Shown: in pieces, positions 10,373 through 22,199 of the stretch
How the letters are laid out: every line of letters begins with the position of its first letter
Numbering within the stretch: position 1 is the stretch's first letter
NCBI GenBank assembly: GCA_947311845.1
Contig: CAMZMU010000052.1
Coordinates: forward strand, 137,903,733 to 137,967,732
Direction: 5' to 3'
DNA length: 64,000 bases
From: Poa pratensis
Taxonomy: Eukaryota > Streptophyta > Magnoliopsida > Poales > Poaceae
Translations under genes and position numbers: made by a program
Notes under the pieces: generated by a model
The model's input: only the letters and a program-made list of their open reading frames with translations
Told to the model about the DNA's origin: nothing
The model's database searches: none

Positions 10373-12982
10373 TAAAAAGAAGGGCCGTATTGCCTTTTTC
10401 TCTATAAGATAGTATAAGTGCAAACAATTGATGGAAAAAAATATGTGCCAATCTTTCGTATTAATTCATGCTTGAATCATAGATACAACCATTAGATGCA
10501 TGCATTGAAATAAAGTACTTCATTCTTAGAAGGAAATTCAGGGAACTTTGCTATGGGGATTTGGTTAGTTATATGGAATCGTGGGTGAGGCCAACATGTC
10601 GTTCTCTTATGATACTTTCTGAATCTTTTAGCAGATCTCATATATCACATCAATATCTACCAAGCATGTAAAGATTAGTGAAGTACTATAAGATTAAGTC
10701 AATTTTAAGAATCATAGCAATTCCACTGATGGTGTTTGCTAGGGCCCAATATTTTCAGCAACGCCATAAACAATGTGTCCCCAAAGCAATCCCAAGTTAC
10801 ATCAACTAGAAAGAGGTGTTGTTTGTGCTCTTGCCGGGACCTACAAAATCAATATAGGTATGGTGGTGGTGATACTGTTTGTCGATGCCTCGGTGGCCGT
10901 TGTTCTTGCACCATTATTCTTTACCATATCCGGCTGGTGGTTCATTTGGAGCATCTGGCAATTGGTTATTTTGGCAGTGCCTTCTCTTTGATGGGGGTCC
11001 TTTCTCCCATGATTTGATGCCCTGCGTATCTCAATTGGATTGTGTGGTCTCTCCCTCTCTCTCCTACCCCCTAATTTGATTGGTGGACAATCTAGTCGTA
11101 GGACCTAATGACATGTACTGATGTCTTGTGCAGAGTGCAGAAACCTCGAACTTGAAACCTCAGAACTTGTTCTGTAAAGTTAAGCACTCTCTCATTGGCT
11201 CCTAAAACTTTGGCACTAGCTTGTTCCCTACCGTATATCAGTCGCGACCCTAAATTTCGGAGTTGTGGCAGCTTACATTCGGCAGAGTATAACTATCAGG
11301 CTGAGCGAAGTGGTCTCGAGTTGATAATATAAGGTTCGATAGAAATTTCAATGAAATTTTATTAATTTTTGCTTCTTGGTCAGTGATACTGAGTTGATTA
11401 CTTCAACTACTAAAGCTAGCTTGCTTCTTTGTAGGCAATGTATGTAAATACTTATTACAAATTGACGAAGAGAGGTTTTTTTTCAGGTAAGTTGATGAGG
11501 AAAGTTAGGCAGCAGATACCCAATTATTTGGCCAGAGCAAAACCAAAATCGATCAAGTCAGCTGCTGAAAACTGAATACCGGTGAGCTTCTGAGCTACCC
11601 TTTTGCTTCTGAAAACCACGCACCAAATTAGTTGTTCACTGGTATAGTGGTATTCTAGAAAAAAAAATTAGTTGCTCATTGCCCACAGATACGAAACCCT
11701 GGTTCTGTAATCTGCAAGGGTTCTCTGACCTCTCTAATTTTACAGTGGACTTATATGCTGGCCCCTATCACATTGGAGACCACAAAACCAGTTGATGTCC
11801 ACATGCACTCGTGAGTGGCTCGGGTATTTTGACTTTAAAAATAGTGGGTCAAATATGGAAATGAGCTTTCACTTGGAATAATCATAGTTCGATACTGCGG
11901 ATTTTAATCATTAAAGTGGAAAAACAGGTACGTAAGTACATATTCGTGGGGGAAAGATTTAGGTGGACACACTACTTTGTGGAGAAAAAGATTTATTTGG
12001 CCTGGGGGGTGCGACAGAGGGTCAAGATATGCTATCACTTGCTACCACTAGTTTTGGGTTTGTCGCTACTGTTAAAGCATAAACGATAATTAGTCAAATC
12101 CAGCTGGTACATTATGCTTATGAGACCAGAGATCTGCTCCTCTCTTTGCTGGCGCTGAGGCGAGGGCGTCAGTACGGGTACCTTTACTCTGCACACCCCT
12201 TGGTCGGCAGAATGCAAAAAACAAATTCGGATCATCTGGTCTCGGGAATTGGATTCTTGAGGGCGTACATGCCGTGCGGTCCGTCCAAAATCTGAGAATG
12301 CGGCGGCCCTTGGCCTCCACCGGGAGCCGCTTTGATGAACGGCTCCGTCGCCAACGGACCGATCCCATCGGAAGCAGTCCAGTCGGTGAGGGCTGGCTGG
12401 CTTTCTGGTCGCTCTGGTGCCCATCATGTGGCCATCGATTGTTCTTTGACACGTCTCAGGGGAAGGATGACAAGGCACGGCTAGAAAGGTTACCAAAGGT
12501 GGCCAGCATTCTGCAAGAATCTACGTACACATTCACGTGCACCAATTAGCACTTACGTCCAATTATTAAATCCTCAGAAGGAAAGGATGAATCGAAATAT
12601 TGCTGCAAAACTCCGCGCAAAGAACCAACCAGATTGCCACATTGGATAAATAAGGAATATAGAAATAAAAACCGAGATTGGACCAGAGAATGAGATTATA
12701 TTATAAGGCTGCAATTGAACGGACCGAGCAAGTTCAAATTCTCCCTCCGTAGTAAAAAGAGAGTAAAATCCATCTACACTATTTTCTTATCCATTGGATT
12801 AGTGGTCACTATACTCAGAGACTTAAATTTTCTGTGGCTAATGTTGTTTTGCCACGTGCTACCTCTCGTTTTAAACCGATGTGTCATATGGTTGATCATT
12901 CTGATCAGTCCGCTCGGATAAGTAGGAGCAACGGGTACAAAAGGTGTGGCGCTGGGCGTAACAAATCCTCCAATATTCTCTT
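10373..12982. other. intergenic DNA, nothing firm recognised
   Basis: Overlapping open frames near 10736-11079 and on both strands at 12035-12549 have no family resemblance. The second area is locally GC-rich. A CTCCCTCCGT string near 12743 resembles one MITE end but has no partner. Confidence 0.4.
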
Positions 12983-13465
12983 GTGGTCTTTGCATTTTTC
13001 ATCGCGATTTTGATCACAATCATAGGCTTTCTCATATTCAGTCGGATGAGTTTAGGTAAGACTTTTAAAGAAACTCTCGACGGGAGAATCGAGTCTATTC
13101 AGGAAGAATTGCAGCAATTCTTCAATCCTAACAAAGTAATTCCGGAGGAATCCAATGAACAACAACGATTACTTAGGATCGGCTTGCAAATTTGCAGCAC
13201 TGTAGTAGAATCATTACCAACGGCACGCTGTGCGCCTAAGTGTGAAAAGACAGTGCAAGCTTTGTTATGCCGAAACCTAAATGTAAAATCAGCAACACTT
13301 CTAAATGCCACTTCTTCCCGTCGCATCCGTCTTCAGGACGATATAGTCACATGTTTTCACTTTTCAGTGAGTGAAAGATTTGTATCCGGGTCTATGTTTA
13401 AAGCTTCTACCGTAGAACAAATTCTGCTGTTAATGAGTTTGTTGATGAAATTACAGGAGGAGGCC
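12983..13465 (+). pseudogene. atp4: nuclear sequence derived from mitochondrial atp4 (orf25)
   Basis: The translation shows a membrane segment (FFIAILITIIGFLIF) followed by FSR.SLGKTFK, TLDGRI, NEQQRLLRI, ICSTVVESLP and RCAPKCEKTVQALLCRNLNV, then KSAT, NATSSRRIR. These blocks match plant mitochondrial ATP synthase subunit 4 (subunit b of the F0 stator, formerly orf25) as I know it. The extreme N-terminus is missing or replaced, and after LLMKLQE the frame runs into basic, low-complexity sequence (to 13531) that does not belong. There is no clear mitochondrial presequence in this copy. It is most likely a NUMT or decayed nuclear transfer, though the long intact frame is notable. In the other repeat copy a 1-2 base difference near 12982 opens a longer upstream frame. 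Confidence 0.75.
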
Positions 13466-13605
13466 ATGTTGAAGAAGCGGAAACTGAAGAGGAGTAGGCC
13501 ATGGCAGAGGAGGAGGCAGAGAAAGATTTGAAGAAGATAGACCGAGAGGGAGTGAGGAAAGTTGGACCAACTGATCATCATAATGGGTTTGTCTATGTCA
13601 CTGTT

Positions 13606-13657
13606 TGTAACACCCCGGCCCACCCCCGGGCCGGGCCTGTTACATTTGGTATCAGAG
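13606..13657 (+). mobile_element. LTR-end/primer-site remnant
   Basis: A 39-bp segment runs from TGTAACACCCCGGCC to GGGCCTGTTACA (13606-13644); its ends are inverted repeats. It is followed two bases later by TGGTATCAGAG (13647-13657), the primer site for initiator tRNA-Met. GGGCCTGTTACA recurs at 13662-13673. It may be the collapsed 5' end of a gypsy element or a minimal mini-LTR element. No polypurine tract or second LTR was identified. Confidence 0.45.
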
Positions 13658-13659
13658 GG

Positions 13660-16337
13660 CTGGGCCTGTTACACTGTTGTAATTGGGATGGTTTTGAAGC
13701 TTGTAGTTGTGTTGTTTTTAATTTTGGTTGTGGCTCTATTGGTAGTGTTAAAACGTAAGATTTTTTTGGAAATGTAAATGTTGTTTTGTATAGGTGTTGC
13801 GTGAATTGAAAATAAAAGGTGAAGTTCGGTGCTAGACTGCATGTGTATGAATGTTTTTTTTTGTAAGTGCAATCATGCGTTGTTGTAGACACCGAACAAA
13901 AACTGAACTTTACAACATTGTTGAAAATGAACTTAAACTGAATTTAAGTGTGCAACAATTGGCGACATTTGTTAAAAATAAACTTGACGTCATGATCAGG
14001 AATTATCACCATTGCAACACTTGACAACATCATGGCAGTGTCAATCCAAAATCATTATCATCCAGGATATATATTGCCGATTCCTATGGCCATGATGAGC
14101 AAAACAGGACAACATGACCAGTTTAGCAAATGTTACATTAATCAAGACTAGATCAAAACATCCAGTACTTTAGCAACAATACAAAACCATCATCCACGAC
14201 AAAGTTCCAGACCAGAAACTTGGTATATTTCGTTTAGCATCAGTACACAACATCTACAATTATAGAGGGATAAACTAACAACTAACGTACGATGATGATA
14301 GTTCATGCTCCCAAAACATCAAACATTCATGTTCTCTTGGCATGCTTCGCATGTTGTGGCTCAGGTACTAAAAAAGTTGGTGTCGTCTTGTTTTTTTTTG
14401 CTTACTGGATGCTAACTTTTCTTCTCTTCATTAGTATTGCAACCAATCTTTTCTTCCATCAAGCTTCTTCCTTCCTCTCTTGTACCTCACCTTTTTTTTT
14501 GTGCCTGCTCATTCTTTCTCTGCTTTGCCTCATCCATCTTAGCTTCTTTTTGTGTTGTTTTCTTTGACTATGTGTTAGTAGTTCCCCTTGAACTATGGCC
14601 CCATAGCAGTAGCTAGATGACACACACTGTCTCATTTTTTTTCAATACAAAGGTCTCATGAGCTGCCCTAAATGATGAATATCTATCTAATGTGATAAAT
14701 GTTGTGTTTTTGTTGGGATATGATGAATTATCACTTTATGATCAAATGTACTCATGAATTATATTGATATCTATGATGTTATATTGACGCATTATTCATA
14801 GTCATATATGCTCTCCGACTGTTTGTCTGCTCCTCTGACCAAGTATGCTGCTTAGATCTTCAAAGGGAGTGGTGCATGATAGTGGGTTCAACCCTGCATT
14901 ACTCTATATCTCGGTGACAGAAAGGGACAAGACAAGCAATTTGCTTTTGCTGCTAAGGGTAAAACAACGGTTATTACACCACACTTGGATGGTTGTTTCT
15001 AATGTTTACATCATGTCATCTTACTTAAGCCAATACTCTGTTTGAATGAACTTAATTGTTAGAGATGCATGATTGATAGCGCTATTAGTTATAGATGATG
15101 TTGGATTAACGGCCTAGCTGAAATTTGTCTTTTTATATTAGATAGAAACATACATCAATCTGATTACTATTTGTTTTTCAACTATTTTTCACACTTTTCT
15201 AATACTAGTTCATCGCCAAAGCTGAAATTTCTACTTCCATATTATATTTTGGTACTCATGGTTTCTTTATTCAACAACTTTTTATTACATTCGTGTATTC
15301 TACACAATCTGTTGCAGACGCTCTTGGGCGGCACTGTACCACCACCGCTTTAAACAAAGCCAACAACCTTTCAAGCGAAAGAATAACAATAAAATAGATG
15401 TATTTTTCTATATTATGCACCATCGCATCTGACAGTTTACAAAAAGAAAGAAGAAAAGCTTGCAAACTCAGCAACTTTGACATCATACACACCGTCGTTC
15501 CACACCAAATATGTCCTATTAACTTTGGCCTAGCTCTTTTGGCGACTTACAAACCAAGCCGCCCCTCCTCAGATTTCTCCATAAGCTGCCCAACTATATG
15601 GGCCTTCTTAACTAGTTATGGGCAAACTTTGCTACGGTGGTAGAAAAACAACCAGAGAATCAGTTTAGGATTACGTACCATTTCTGAACTCATCACTTGC
15701 AGGAGGGAATTTTTTGAAATGTTCTTTTGAATTGTGTCATAGGGAATGTTGACGCTGAAGGAAGCGTGCGTGATGTGAAGTATTTTCCGCTAGGTATGAC
15801 TCTTTGACGCAAACATTTATCAGAAAATCAAAGTACTACATATAAAAATTTCAAGGATTGATGATAATCACGCGGTGCGGAACAAGTTAGGACGATCATG
15901 TGGACGCGATGAAAAGTAGGATGAATCATCATCATCACCAATTCAGACTTAATACTAGTAAGGAAATGAAGATTAATATGCTTAAATATTGGAATATGAT
16001 TATTTAAGAACTATAGGGTTTAAAATAAAATTAAATAGAAGCTACTGAGTAGAAGTTGTGCAGGTTCGTCACCTTGCCAATTGATGGCCCACTACAACCG
16101 AGAGGCCCATAATCCGGCCCGCCTCCCACCCTCGTCGCCTCTACCAAACACATCGCTCAAAAAAAAATCCACTCCGAACAAAATGACACGCCGGCCAGAG
16201 ACGCCGGCCAGAGCTGACCACAAACCCCCACCTCTCCTTCGGCGTATTCATTGAGCACTTTTCCAGCTTCCCACCTGCATCAAGATTAGATCTTCTAGAG
16301 CTTGACGGGCGGTGCGCCGGTGCCGCGGTGGGGGGAG
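13660..16337. other. AT-rich intergenic DNA, nothing recognised
   Basis: Short frames and T-rich runs only (for example near 14390 and 14495). The last ~250 bp become GC-rich and lead into the short interrupted reading frame at 16338. Confidence 0.45.
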
Positions 16338-16351
16338 ATGGCGGCGGGGTG
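16338..16351 (+). pseudogene. first five codons of a short frame split by the gypsy element
   Basis: ATG at 16338 begins ATG GCG GCG GGG TG. The gypsy element then intervenes, and after its second GGGTG target copy the frame continues at 21994. Without the element it would encode 51 residues ending at 22135. No family is recognised. Confidence 0.3.
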
Positions 16352-16664
16352 TGTAACCCACTCGATCTATCTCACAGAGTTTAGATACAGGATTACGATA
16401 CAATCAGCGTCACGCTGATGAATTGATTCGACGAACTCAGTTCATCCAGAGAAGAGGTTGGAGAGGAACATATCCCGATGGGGATTCAGTTTACAGGTTA
16501 ATTCAGTGATGACTCTCTCCTCACACAGCCGTGGCTTAACACGCCGCTTGTCCTGGTTCCGCCGTCGTCTCAGCTGGGTTGGGTCCTTGTTGGGCTTCTC
16601 GCATCCTCTGCCGGCCCATGGACCGTCTCTTGCTCGTCAAGGCTTGGCGTACTGTGCCGTGACA

Positions 16665-19173
16665 ATACCCTCCCCTGGAAAAACAGCTTGCCCCCAAGCT
16701 GGAGCTTCTGGGAATGCATCGACCGCCGTATACAAGTTCTCCCAGGTATGCAGGCATCGTGCTCCACCGAACACGTACCTGTGGTTGCAGCTTGCGCCTT
16801 TTCTTGATCATCCTCTCTTCTAAAATTTCTTAAGGTTGCGCTTGTGTTCCCAGGTCCAATAATGCCACCATCATCACACACTTGGTCATTTGGCTTCAGT
16901 GCTTTCTTTAACAACGAGACATGCACCACAGGGTGTATCCTTGATTTCTCTAGTAATTGCAGCTTATAAGAGACATTCCCCACTCGCTGGATCACTTGAT
17001 ATGGCCCGAAGTACTTGAAACTCAATTTGTGAGACGAGCGTGGCATGAGAGATTGTTGCACATAGGGCTGTCGGCGCAAATAGACAAAGTCCCCCACTGC
17101 AAACGAGCGTTCCACTCGTTTTTTGTTTGCTTGATGTGTCATGCGCTGTATAGCTCTCTCGAGATGCTGCTTGATCACAGGAATCATGACATGTCTTTCT
17201 TGCAACCATTCCGCCAGATCAGTACTTGTTGGTGCATCTCCCGGTTTCATGCCAAAATGTCTCGGCTTACGCCCATAGAGTACCTCAAAAGGTGATTTCC
17301 CCAGTGATGAGTGGAAGGTTGTATTATACCAATACTCTGCTTGCGAAATCCATTTCGACCACTGGTTCGGATGAGCATTGACCAAGCATCTGAGGTATGT
17401 TTCCAAGCATTGGTTCAACCTTTCGGTCTGTCCATCGGTTTGAGGGTGGTAAGATGAATTCAGGTTCAATGTAGTGTCAGCCAATTTGAACAGTTGTTGC
17501 CAAAACGTGCTTGTGAATACCTTATCTCGATCAGAGATAAGCACCTGAGGCATGCTATGCAATTTGTAAACATTGTCCAAGAATAACTGCGCCACTGTAG
17601 CTGTTGTAAAGGGATGCTTTAGGGGAATAAAATGCCCGTACTTTGTAAATTTGTCGATTACCACCAAAATGGTGTCGAACTTCCCAGATACTGGCAATCC
17701 CTCGATAAAATCCATGCTTACTGTATGCCAAGCTTCAGGTGGCACTTTAAATGGTTGCAGCATCCCTGGCTTTCTGGTGTGTTCAGGTTTAGCTTGTTGA
17801 CAGATTCGACACTGTTGGACAAATTGCTGCACATCTTGCCACATCCCTGGCCATGAAAAGATTTGCTTAATTTTGTGGAACGTCGGCAGTACTCCAGAGT
17901 GTCCCCCCAATCCACTGTTGTGCAATGCTTGCATGATTGCTTGTTGAGCTTCTTCGTGTGTTCCCAGCCAAATCTTCCCATGGTGCCGTATCACACCCTG
18001 TTGCAATAAGTATCCATTTTCATCAGGACTATGAAGACTGAGCTCACTGAGCAACTTCTGTGCCTGTGGGTTTTTGTGGTACCCTTCAGTCACAATTTCC
18101 AACCATCTGGGATAAACTGCCGAAGCTGCTAGCATTTCAGTTGTGTCCCCTGTCCTGCGAGACAAAGCATCGGCCGCCTTGTTAGTGATCCCTTTCTTAT
18201 ACACTATTTTGTATTGCAATCCCAGCAACCTAAAGAACGCCTTCTGTTGAATTTTTGTGTTGAACCGATGGTCTCCCAAATGCACCAAGCTTTGCTGGTC
18301 CGTGTGTATCACAAAGGGTTGTTGCTGAAGATACGCCTTCCATTTGTCCAATGCTAACAGAATTGCCATGCATTCTTTGTCATAAGTCGATAATGACAGA
18401 TTCTTGGGACCCAGCGCCTTGCTCAGATAGGCGAGCGGGTGTCCTTGCTGTATCAGCACCGCCCCCACGCCATAAGCTGATGCATCAGTCTCGACAACAA
18501 ATTCAACATCAAACATAGGCAATGCCAATACAGGAGCATGTTTTAATGCTTTTTTTAAGCTTGAAAGGCTTCCTCTGCATACTTGTTTTTTTTTTGACAC
18601 CCATTACCGTAGGGGAATTCCCTACGGTGTAATTCCTCAGCATACTTGTTCTAGATGAATGGCACCCCTTTCTTTAACAAAGCTGTTAGAGCCTTTGCCA
18701 ACAGACCAATTTTTGTATGAACTTCCTATAGTACCCCGCCAAACCCAAGAATGCTCGGAGTTCTTTGATATTCATTGGGCGCGGCCATTGCTTAACTGCA
18801 GCTATTTTTCTGGGTCGGTAGCCACTCCATTTGCACCGATGATGTGGCCCAGGTACTCCAATGATTTTTGAGCAAATGAACACTTCGATTTCTTCACAAA
18901 CAATTTGTTTGCTGCCAGCAGTTCAAACACCTGCTTGAGATGATCTGCATGCTGTTGTAGGGTTTGACTGTAGATAAGTATGTCATCAACAAACACGAGC
19001 ACAAATTTTCGAATCACTGAGGCAAAGATGATGTTCATAGCAGACTGAAAAGTGGCTGGGGCACAAGTGAGCCCAAATGGCATCACTCTGAACTCGTAAT
19101 GTCCACTATGTGTGCGGAATGCTGTTTTGTGCTCATCGCTCTCTACCATCCTTATATGATGATAGCCCGACTA
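16665..19173 (-). pseudogene. gypsy pol, second half: RT palm, RNase H, integrase
   Basis: In minus order: reverse transcriptase with [12 protein letters not shown] and the catalytic FVDDILIYS (18802-19149), a linking segment (18686-18883), RNase H with VVETDASAYGVG, then integrase. The integrase has an N-terminal HHCC zinc region ending CRICQQAK and a DD35E core seen as VSMDFIEGLP, ISDRDKVF and YHPQTDGQTERLNQ. The last part is SFKYFGPYQVI...IHPVVHVSLLKK. RNase H and integrase form one frame from 18600 to 16570 in this copy. A stop codon (19171-19173, both repeat copies) and a 52-bp insertion (18588-18639) break pol, so the element cannot make a full polyprotein. Confidence 0.92.
18588..18639 (-). 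mobile_element. 52-bp poly(A)-tailed insertion in gypsy pol
   Basis: GCATACTTGTT occurs at 18577-18587 and 18640-18650 and brackets 52 bp found nowhere else in the element. On the minus strand the insert ends in a run of A next to the target copy and contains a hairpin with 9-bp arms (ACCGTAGGG/CCCTACGGT, 18606-18628) and a 5-nt loop. Target duplication plus poly(A) suggests LINE-mediated retroposition of a very short RNA or of a severely truncated element. Confidence 0.7.
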
Positions 19174-20286
19174 CAGGTCCAATTTTGTGAAGAATTGCGC
19201 TCCTGACAGCTCATCCAATAGTTCTTCAACCACGGGCATAGGGTATCTGTCCTTGATGGTTATTGAATTCAACTGTCTATAATCAATGCAAAGTCTCCAG
19301 CTGCCATCCTTCTTTTTAACAAGTAAAACCGGTGAGGCAAATGGGCTTCGACTCATTCTGATAATGCCATTTCTCAGCATTTCTTTCACTTGTTTTTCAA
19401 TCTCATCCTTTTGTTGAGGCGTATACCTATAAGGTTTCACATGTACTGGATGCACCCCAGGCATGAGTTTGATGTTGTGATCATAAGATCGATGAGGCGG
19501 CAACCCTTTCGGTTCCTCGAAACATGGAGTGAAATCCTCCAGTATTTTGAGAATGGGCTCAGGTAAAGGTTGTTCTGTGTTGTCACTCATCACTGAACAC
19601 AGTTGCACGACTTGGGCAAATCCACCCTCCTGAATTAACTGTTTTATCTCTGCTTGTGTTATTGGTTCACAACTAGTCACATCATCACGTATGCCTTTTA
19701 ATGTTATCCTGACCCCATTATGTTTGAATCTCATCTTCTTATGCCAGTCGATCCACATTTTACCAATGTCTGCTAACCAATCCATTCCGAGAACAACATC
19801 ATATCCTGGTATGGAAAACACTCGAAGGTCAGTTGTAAACTCATTGTCTTGACACTGCCATTTCACTTTGGGTACTGCTGTATCACAGCTCGATCTACCC
19901 CCATCCGCTACAGATACCGTGACTTTTGGCACTTTCTTGATTGGCAGGGCCAATTGCTCAGCTGTGTTCTTGCTAATAAAGCTGCATGTGCTACCCGAGT
20001 CGACTAAGATCAACACTTGTTTGCCTTGCATGGTACCAAGCAGCCGGATCGATTTTTTGTGGGTTGTTCCTGCTGTGGCATGGTATGATAGCATACTTAG
20101 CAATTCATCATCAGTGCTGTCAGGGATGTCCTCTGATTCAGAGTCAGACCCTTGCTGCATTATTTCCAACAATTCTTTTACCACATTGATCAACATTGTC
20201 TTGGAACATCTGTGACCAGGCTGAAATTTTTCACCACATTTAAAGCATTCTCCTCTTGCTTTCCTCTGAGCTCGGAGTGACACCAA
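19171..20286 (-). pseudogene. gypsy gag end, protease and RT start
   Basis: The frame opens with a gag zinc knuckle, [14 protein letters not shown], the nucleic-acid binding CCHC box. Then come the aspartic protease active site [12 protein letters not shown] and a second conserved block DVVLGMDWL, and the reverse transcriptase fingers with [34 protein letters not shown] and LCIDYRQLN. It ends at LDL followed by TAG, where the family normally continues into the palm. The stop is shared by both repeat copies, so it is a genuine lesion. Confidence 0.92.
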
Positions 20287-20319
20287 CTTATCCTCCCATG
20301 GAGGTTTTTGGTCTTGCCT

Positions 20320-21372
20320 CTTTTTCTCCTGGCGCTGAACTCAGTACACCTTTCTGTTGATGATACTGGGGAGGTGACCCTCTATGATCATTTTTAAATT
20401 TGCTAGATAAATAGCTCCTTGTTTCCTCCAACATTTCCTCTCGAGTCTCAGCCAATGAAAATGCTATATCTACTGTCTTGGGCTTGTGTAGCCTGATTGC
20501 TTTCTATATTTCCTGTTTCAAGCCACTCACAAATTTGGTAACAAAGAAGGCTTCATCGTAGTGTTTGTTGTGCACCAAAACCTTGTGTCGCAACTCTTCA
20601 AATTGTTGATAATATTTCTCCACTGAATCTGTCTGCTTACATCGTTCCAATGATTCCAAGTATCTTTGATGTCTGTCTTTGCCAAACTTGCTATGCACTA
20701 CTACCACAAGCTCCTCCCAGCTTTCAATCTCATGCTCTGCTTCATATGTTTGAAGCCACAGAGCTGTCTTACCTCGAAAATGCATGGTTGCAAAACTAGC
20801 CCATGTCTCCCTTGATACATTATACAGACTGAAGTATTTTTTAGCTACAGCTCGCCACCACTTGGGATTTTCTCCATCAAATTTTGGGAAGTCAGTCTTC
20901 GGCATTCGCTGGCTGTTGCCCCATGATGACTGAGATTCATTCTGCTCTCCAGAATAGTACTGCCATCTATGTCATCTCCTTGATACGATTGCTCTCCAAT
21001 ATCAAACTGCACAGGTGTGTTCGGAAATGACCTGCGGTTGCGTGGCAATGGAGCCGCAGCCACTCTACTTGCCTGCGCCGTTACGCCTGTCTCTGCATCT
21101 GGCACTGCATCGCCTGCTCATGGTGTGGTTACCTCATTACTTGACCGAGCCGAATCCAGTAGGGTTACTCGATTACCCATCTCCGTCATCGTCCTCTGCA
21201 GGGATCCAACTGCTCCATCTACCTTCGGCATCCAACTGCTCAATCCTTGAAGAGTTTCTGTAATTGACTTGAGCGATTCCGCCACCGATGTTCCTTGAGC
21301 CTTCAACTCCCCCAACTCGGACTGCACCTTGTCCATCACCGCCGCCGCCACCATCGCCTCCGATTGACACAC
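20320..21372 (-). pseudogene. gypsy gag, fragmented
   Basis: The gag core reads PKFDGENPKWWRAVAKKYF, then WASFATMHFRGKTALWLQTY and a C-terminal VEKYYQQFEELRHKVLVHN block (20504-20905). N-terminal pieces lie at 20845-21105 and 21118-21372; the latter starts near the leader. Single-base indels relative to the second repeat copy split the frame at different points in the two copies, so part of the fragmentation is probably consensus error. A stop after LKQEI at 20504 occurs in both copies. Confidence 0.8.
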
Positions 21373-21657
21373 AAATCAAGCCGTAGACTCGGAATTTTAC
21401 GGCTCGCAGATGATCTGCAAGCAACCGATCCCCGCCGCTCAACTTGTGTCCGAACAGTCTACCGCCGCCAACAGCGCCGTGGAATCACCCGGACCGGGAT
21501 TCCGCACCGCCGCCGCAGGGAGGAGGACAGACCAATGGGATTTTATGGGAGAGCCCAACCACTGCGCCCCCTACTACCTGAATCGCCTCCTCTGGTTTCA
21601 ATTTCGCTGTCGACTCATGGTGGCTAACCCTAACTCTCAGAAATTCGCAGTCGTTGC

Positions 21658-21670
21658 GGCTCATATACCA
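21658..21670 (-). other. primer binding site of the gypsy element
   Basis: TGGTATATGAGCC on the minus strand, two bases inside the 5' LTR, resembles the initiator-tRNA-Met complement with two mismatches. Confidence 0.65.
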
Positions 21671-21988
21671 GATGTAACCCACTCGATCTATCTCACAGAG
21701 TTTAGATACATGATTACGATACAATCAGCGTCACGCGGATGAATTGATTCGATGAAATCAGTTCATCCAGAGAAGAGGTTGGAGAGGAACATATCCCGAT
21801 GGGGATTCAGTTTACAGGTTAATTCAGTGATGACTCTCTCCTCACACAGCCGTGGCTTAACACGCCGCTTGTCCTGTTCCGCCGTCGTCTCAGCTGGGTT
21901 GGGTCCTTGTTGGGCTTCTCGCATCTTCTGCCGGCCCATGGCCCATCTCTTGCTCGTCAAGGCTTGGCCCAGGTACTGTGCCTTGACA

Positions 21989-22135
21989 GGGTGCGACCAT
22001 CTGCCTCTGCAATGGGGCACTGAGGAGGAAGGTGGAGTCGCGCGGCGCCTCTTCGTGTACCTTCCCGTGCCGGCGCCGGCATCGGCGGGGCTGCGACCTC
22101 AGTTTCCCCGGCGCAGTGGCGGCCGCCGGGGATAA
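21989..22135 (+). pseudogene. remainder of the short frame split by the gypsy element
   Basis: From the second GGGTG the sequence reads on in frame with ATG at 16338 (…GGG TGC GAC CAT CTG) to TAA at 22133-22135. Beyond it is GC-rich sequence with a possible donor CGG|GTAAGC near 22199 and a possible acceptor AATGCAG|GATC near 22421. It may be the 5' exon of an unidentified host gene or an upstream open frame. No protein family is recognised. Confidence 0.3.
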
Positions 22136-22199
22136 GGCAGATGGTTCCGGCGACGCGCGGAGTGAATCAACAGCGACCGGGAGTCGCCGGAGCGTCGGG

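Larger units (their letters stand above)
16352..21988 (-). mobile_element. complete but defective Ty3/gypsy element, copy 1
   Basis: LTRs at 16352-16664 (313 bp; the 3' LTR in element orientation) and 21673-21988 (316 bp; 5' LTR) both run TGTAAC...TGACA on the plus strand. The target duplication GGGTG is exact (16347-16351, 21989-21993). On the minus strand the primer site at 21658-21670 reads TGGTATATGAGCC, 11 of 13 matches to the initiator-tRNA-Met site, and the polypurine tract CCAGGGGAGGGTAT is at 16665-16678. The LTRs differ by roughly eight substitutions and two small indels, so the insertion is not very recent. Gene order is gag, protease, reverse transcriptase, RNase H, integrase, as in Ty3/gypsy. 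Confidence 0.95.

Noticed and set aside
10736..11079. Small plus-strand frames with hydrophobic stretches
   Set aside because: Three overlapping frames are open and none has a recognisable family or convincing start.
12035..12549. Overlapping frames on both strands (91-153 codons)
   Set aside because: No domain or motif; both strands open is a composition effect.
14292..14567. 91-codon frame rich in Phe, Leu and Cys
   Set aside because: It is produced by T-rich runs and has no start context or family resemblance.
16458..16823. 121-codon plus-strand frame at the gypsy LTR
   Set aside because: It spans the LTR and the antisense of the polyprotein end; it is a shadow frame.
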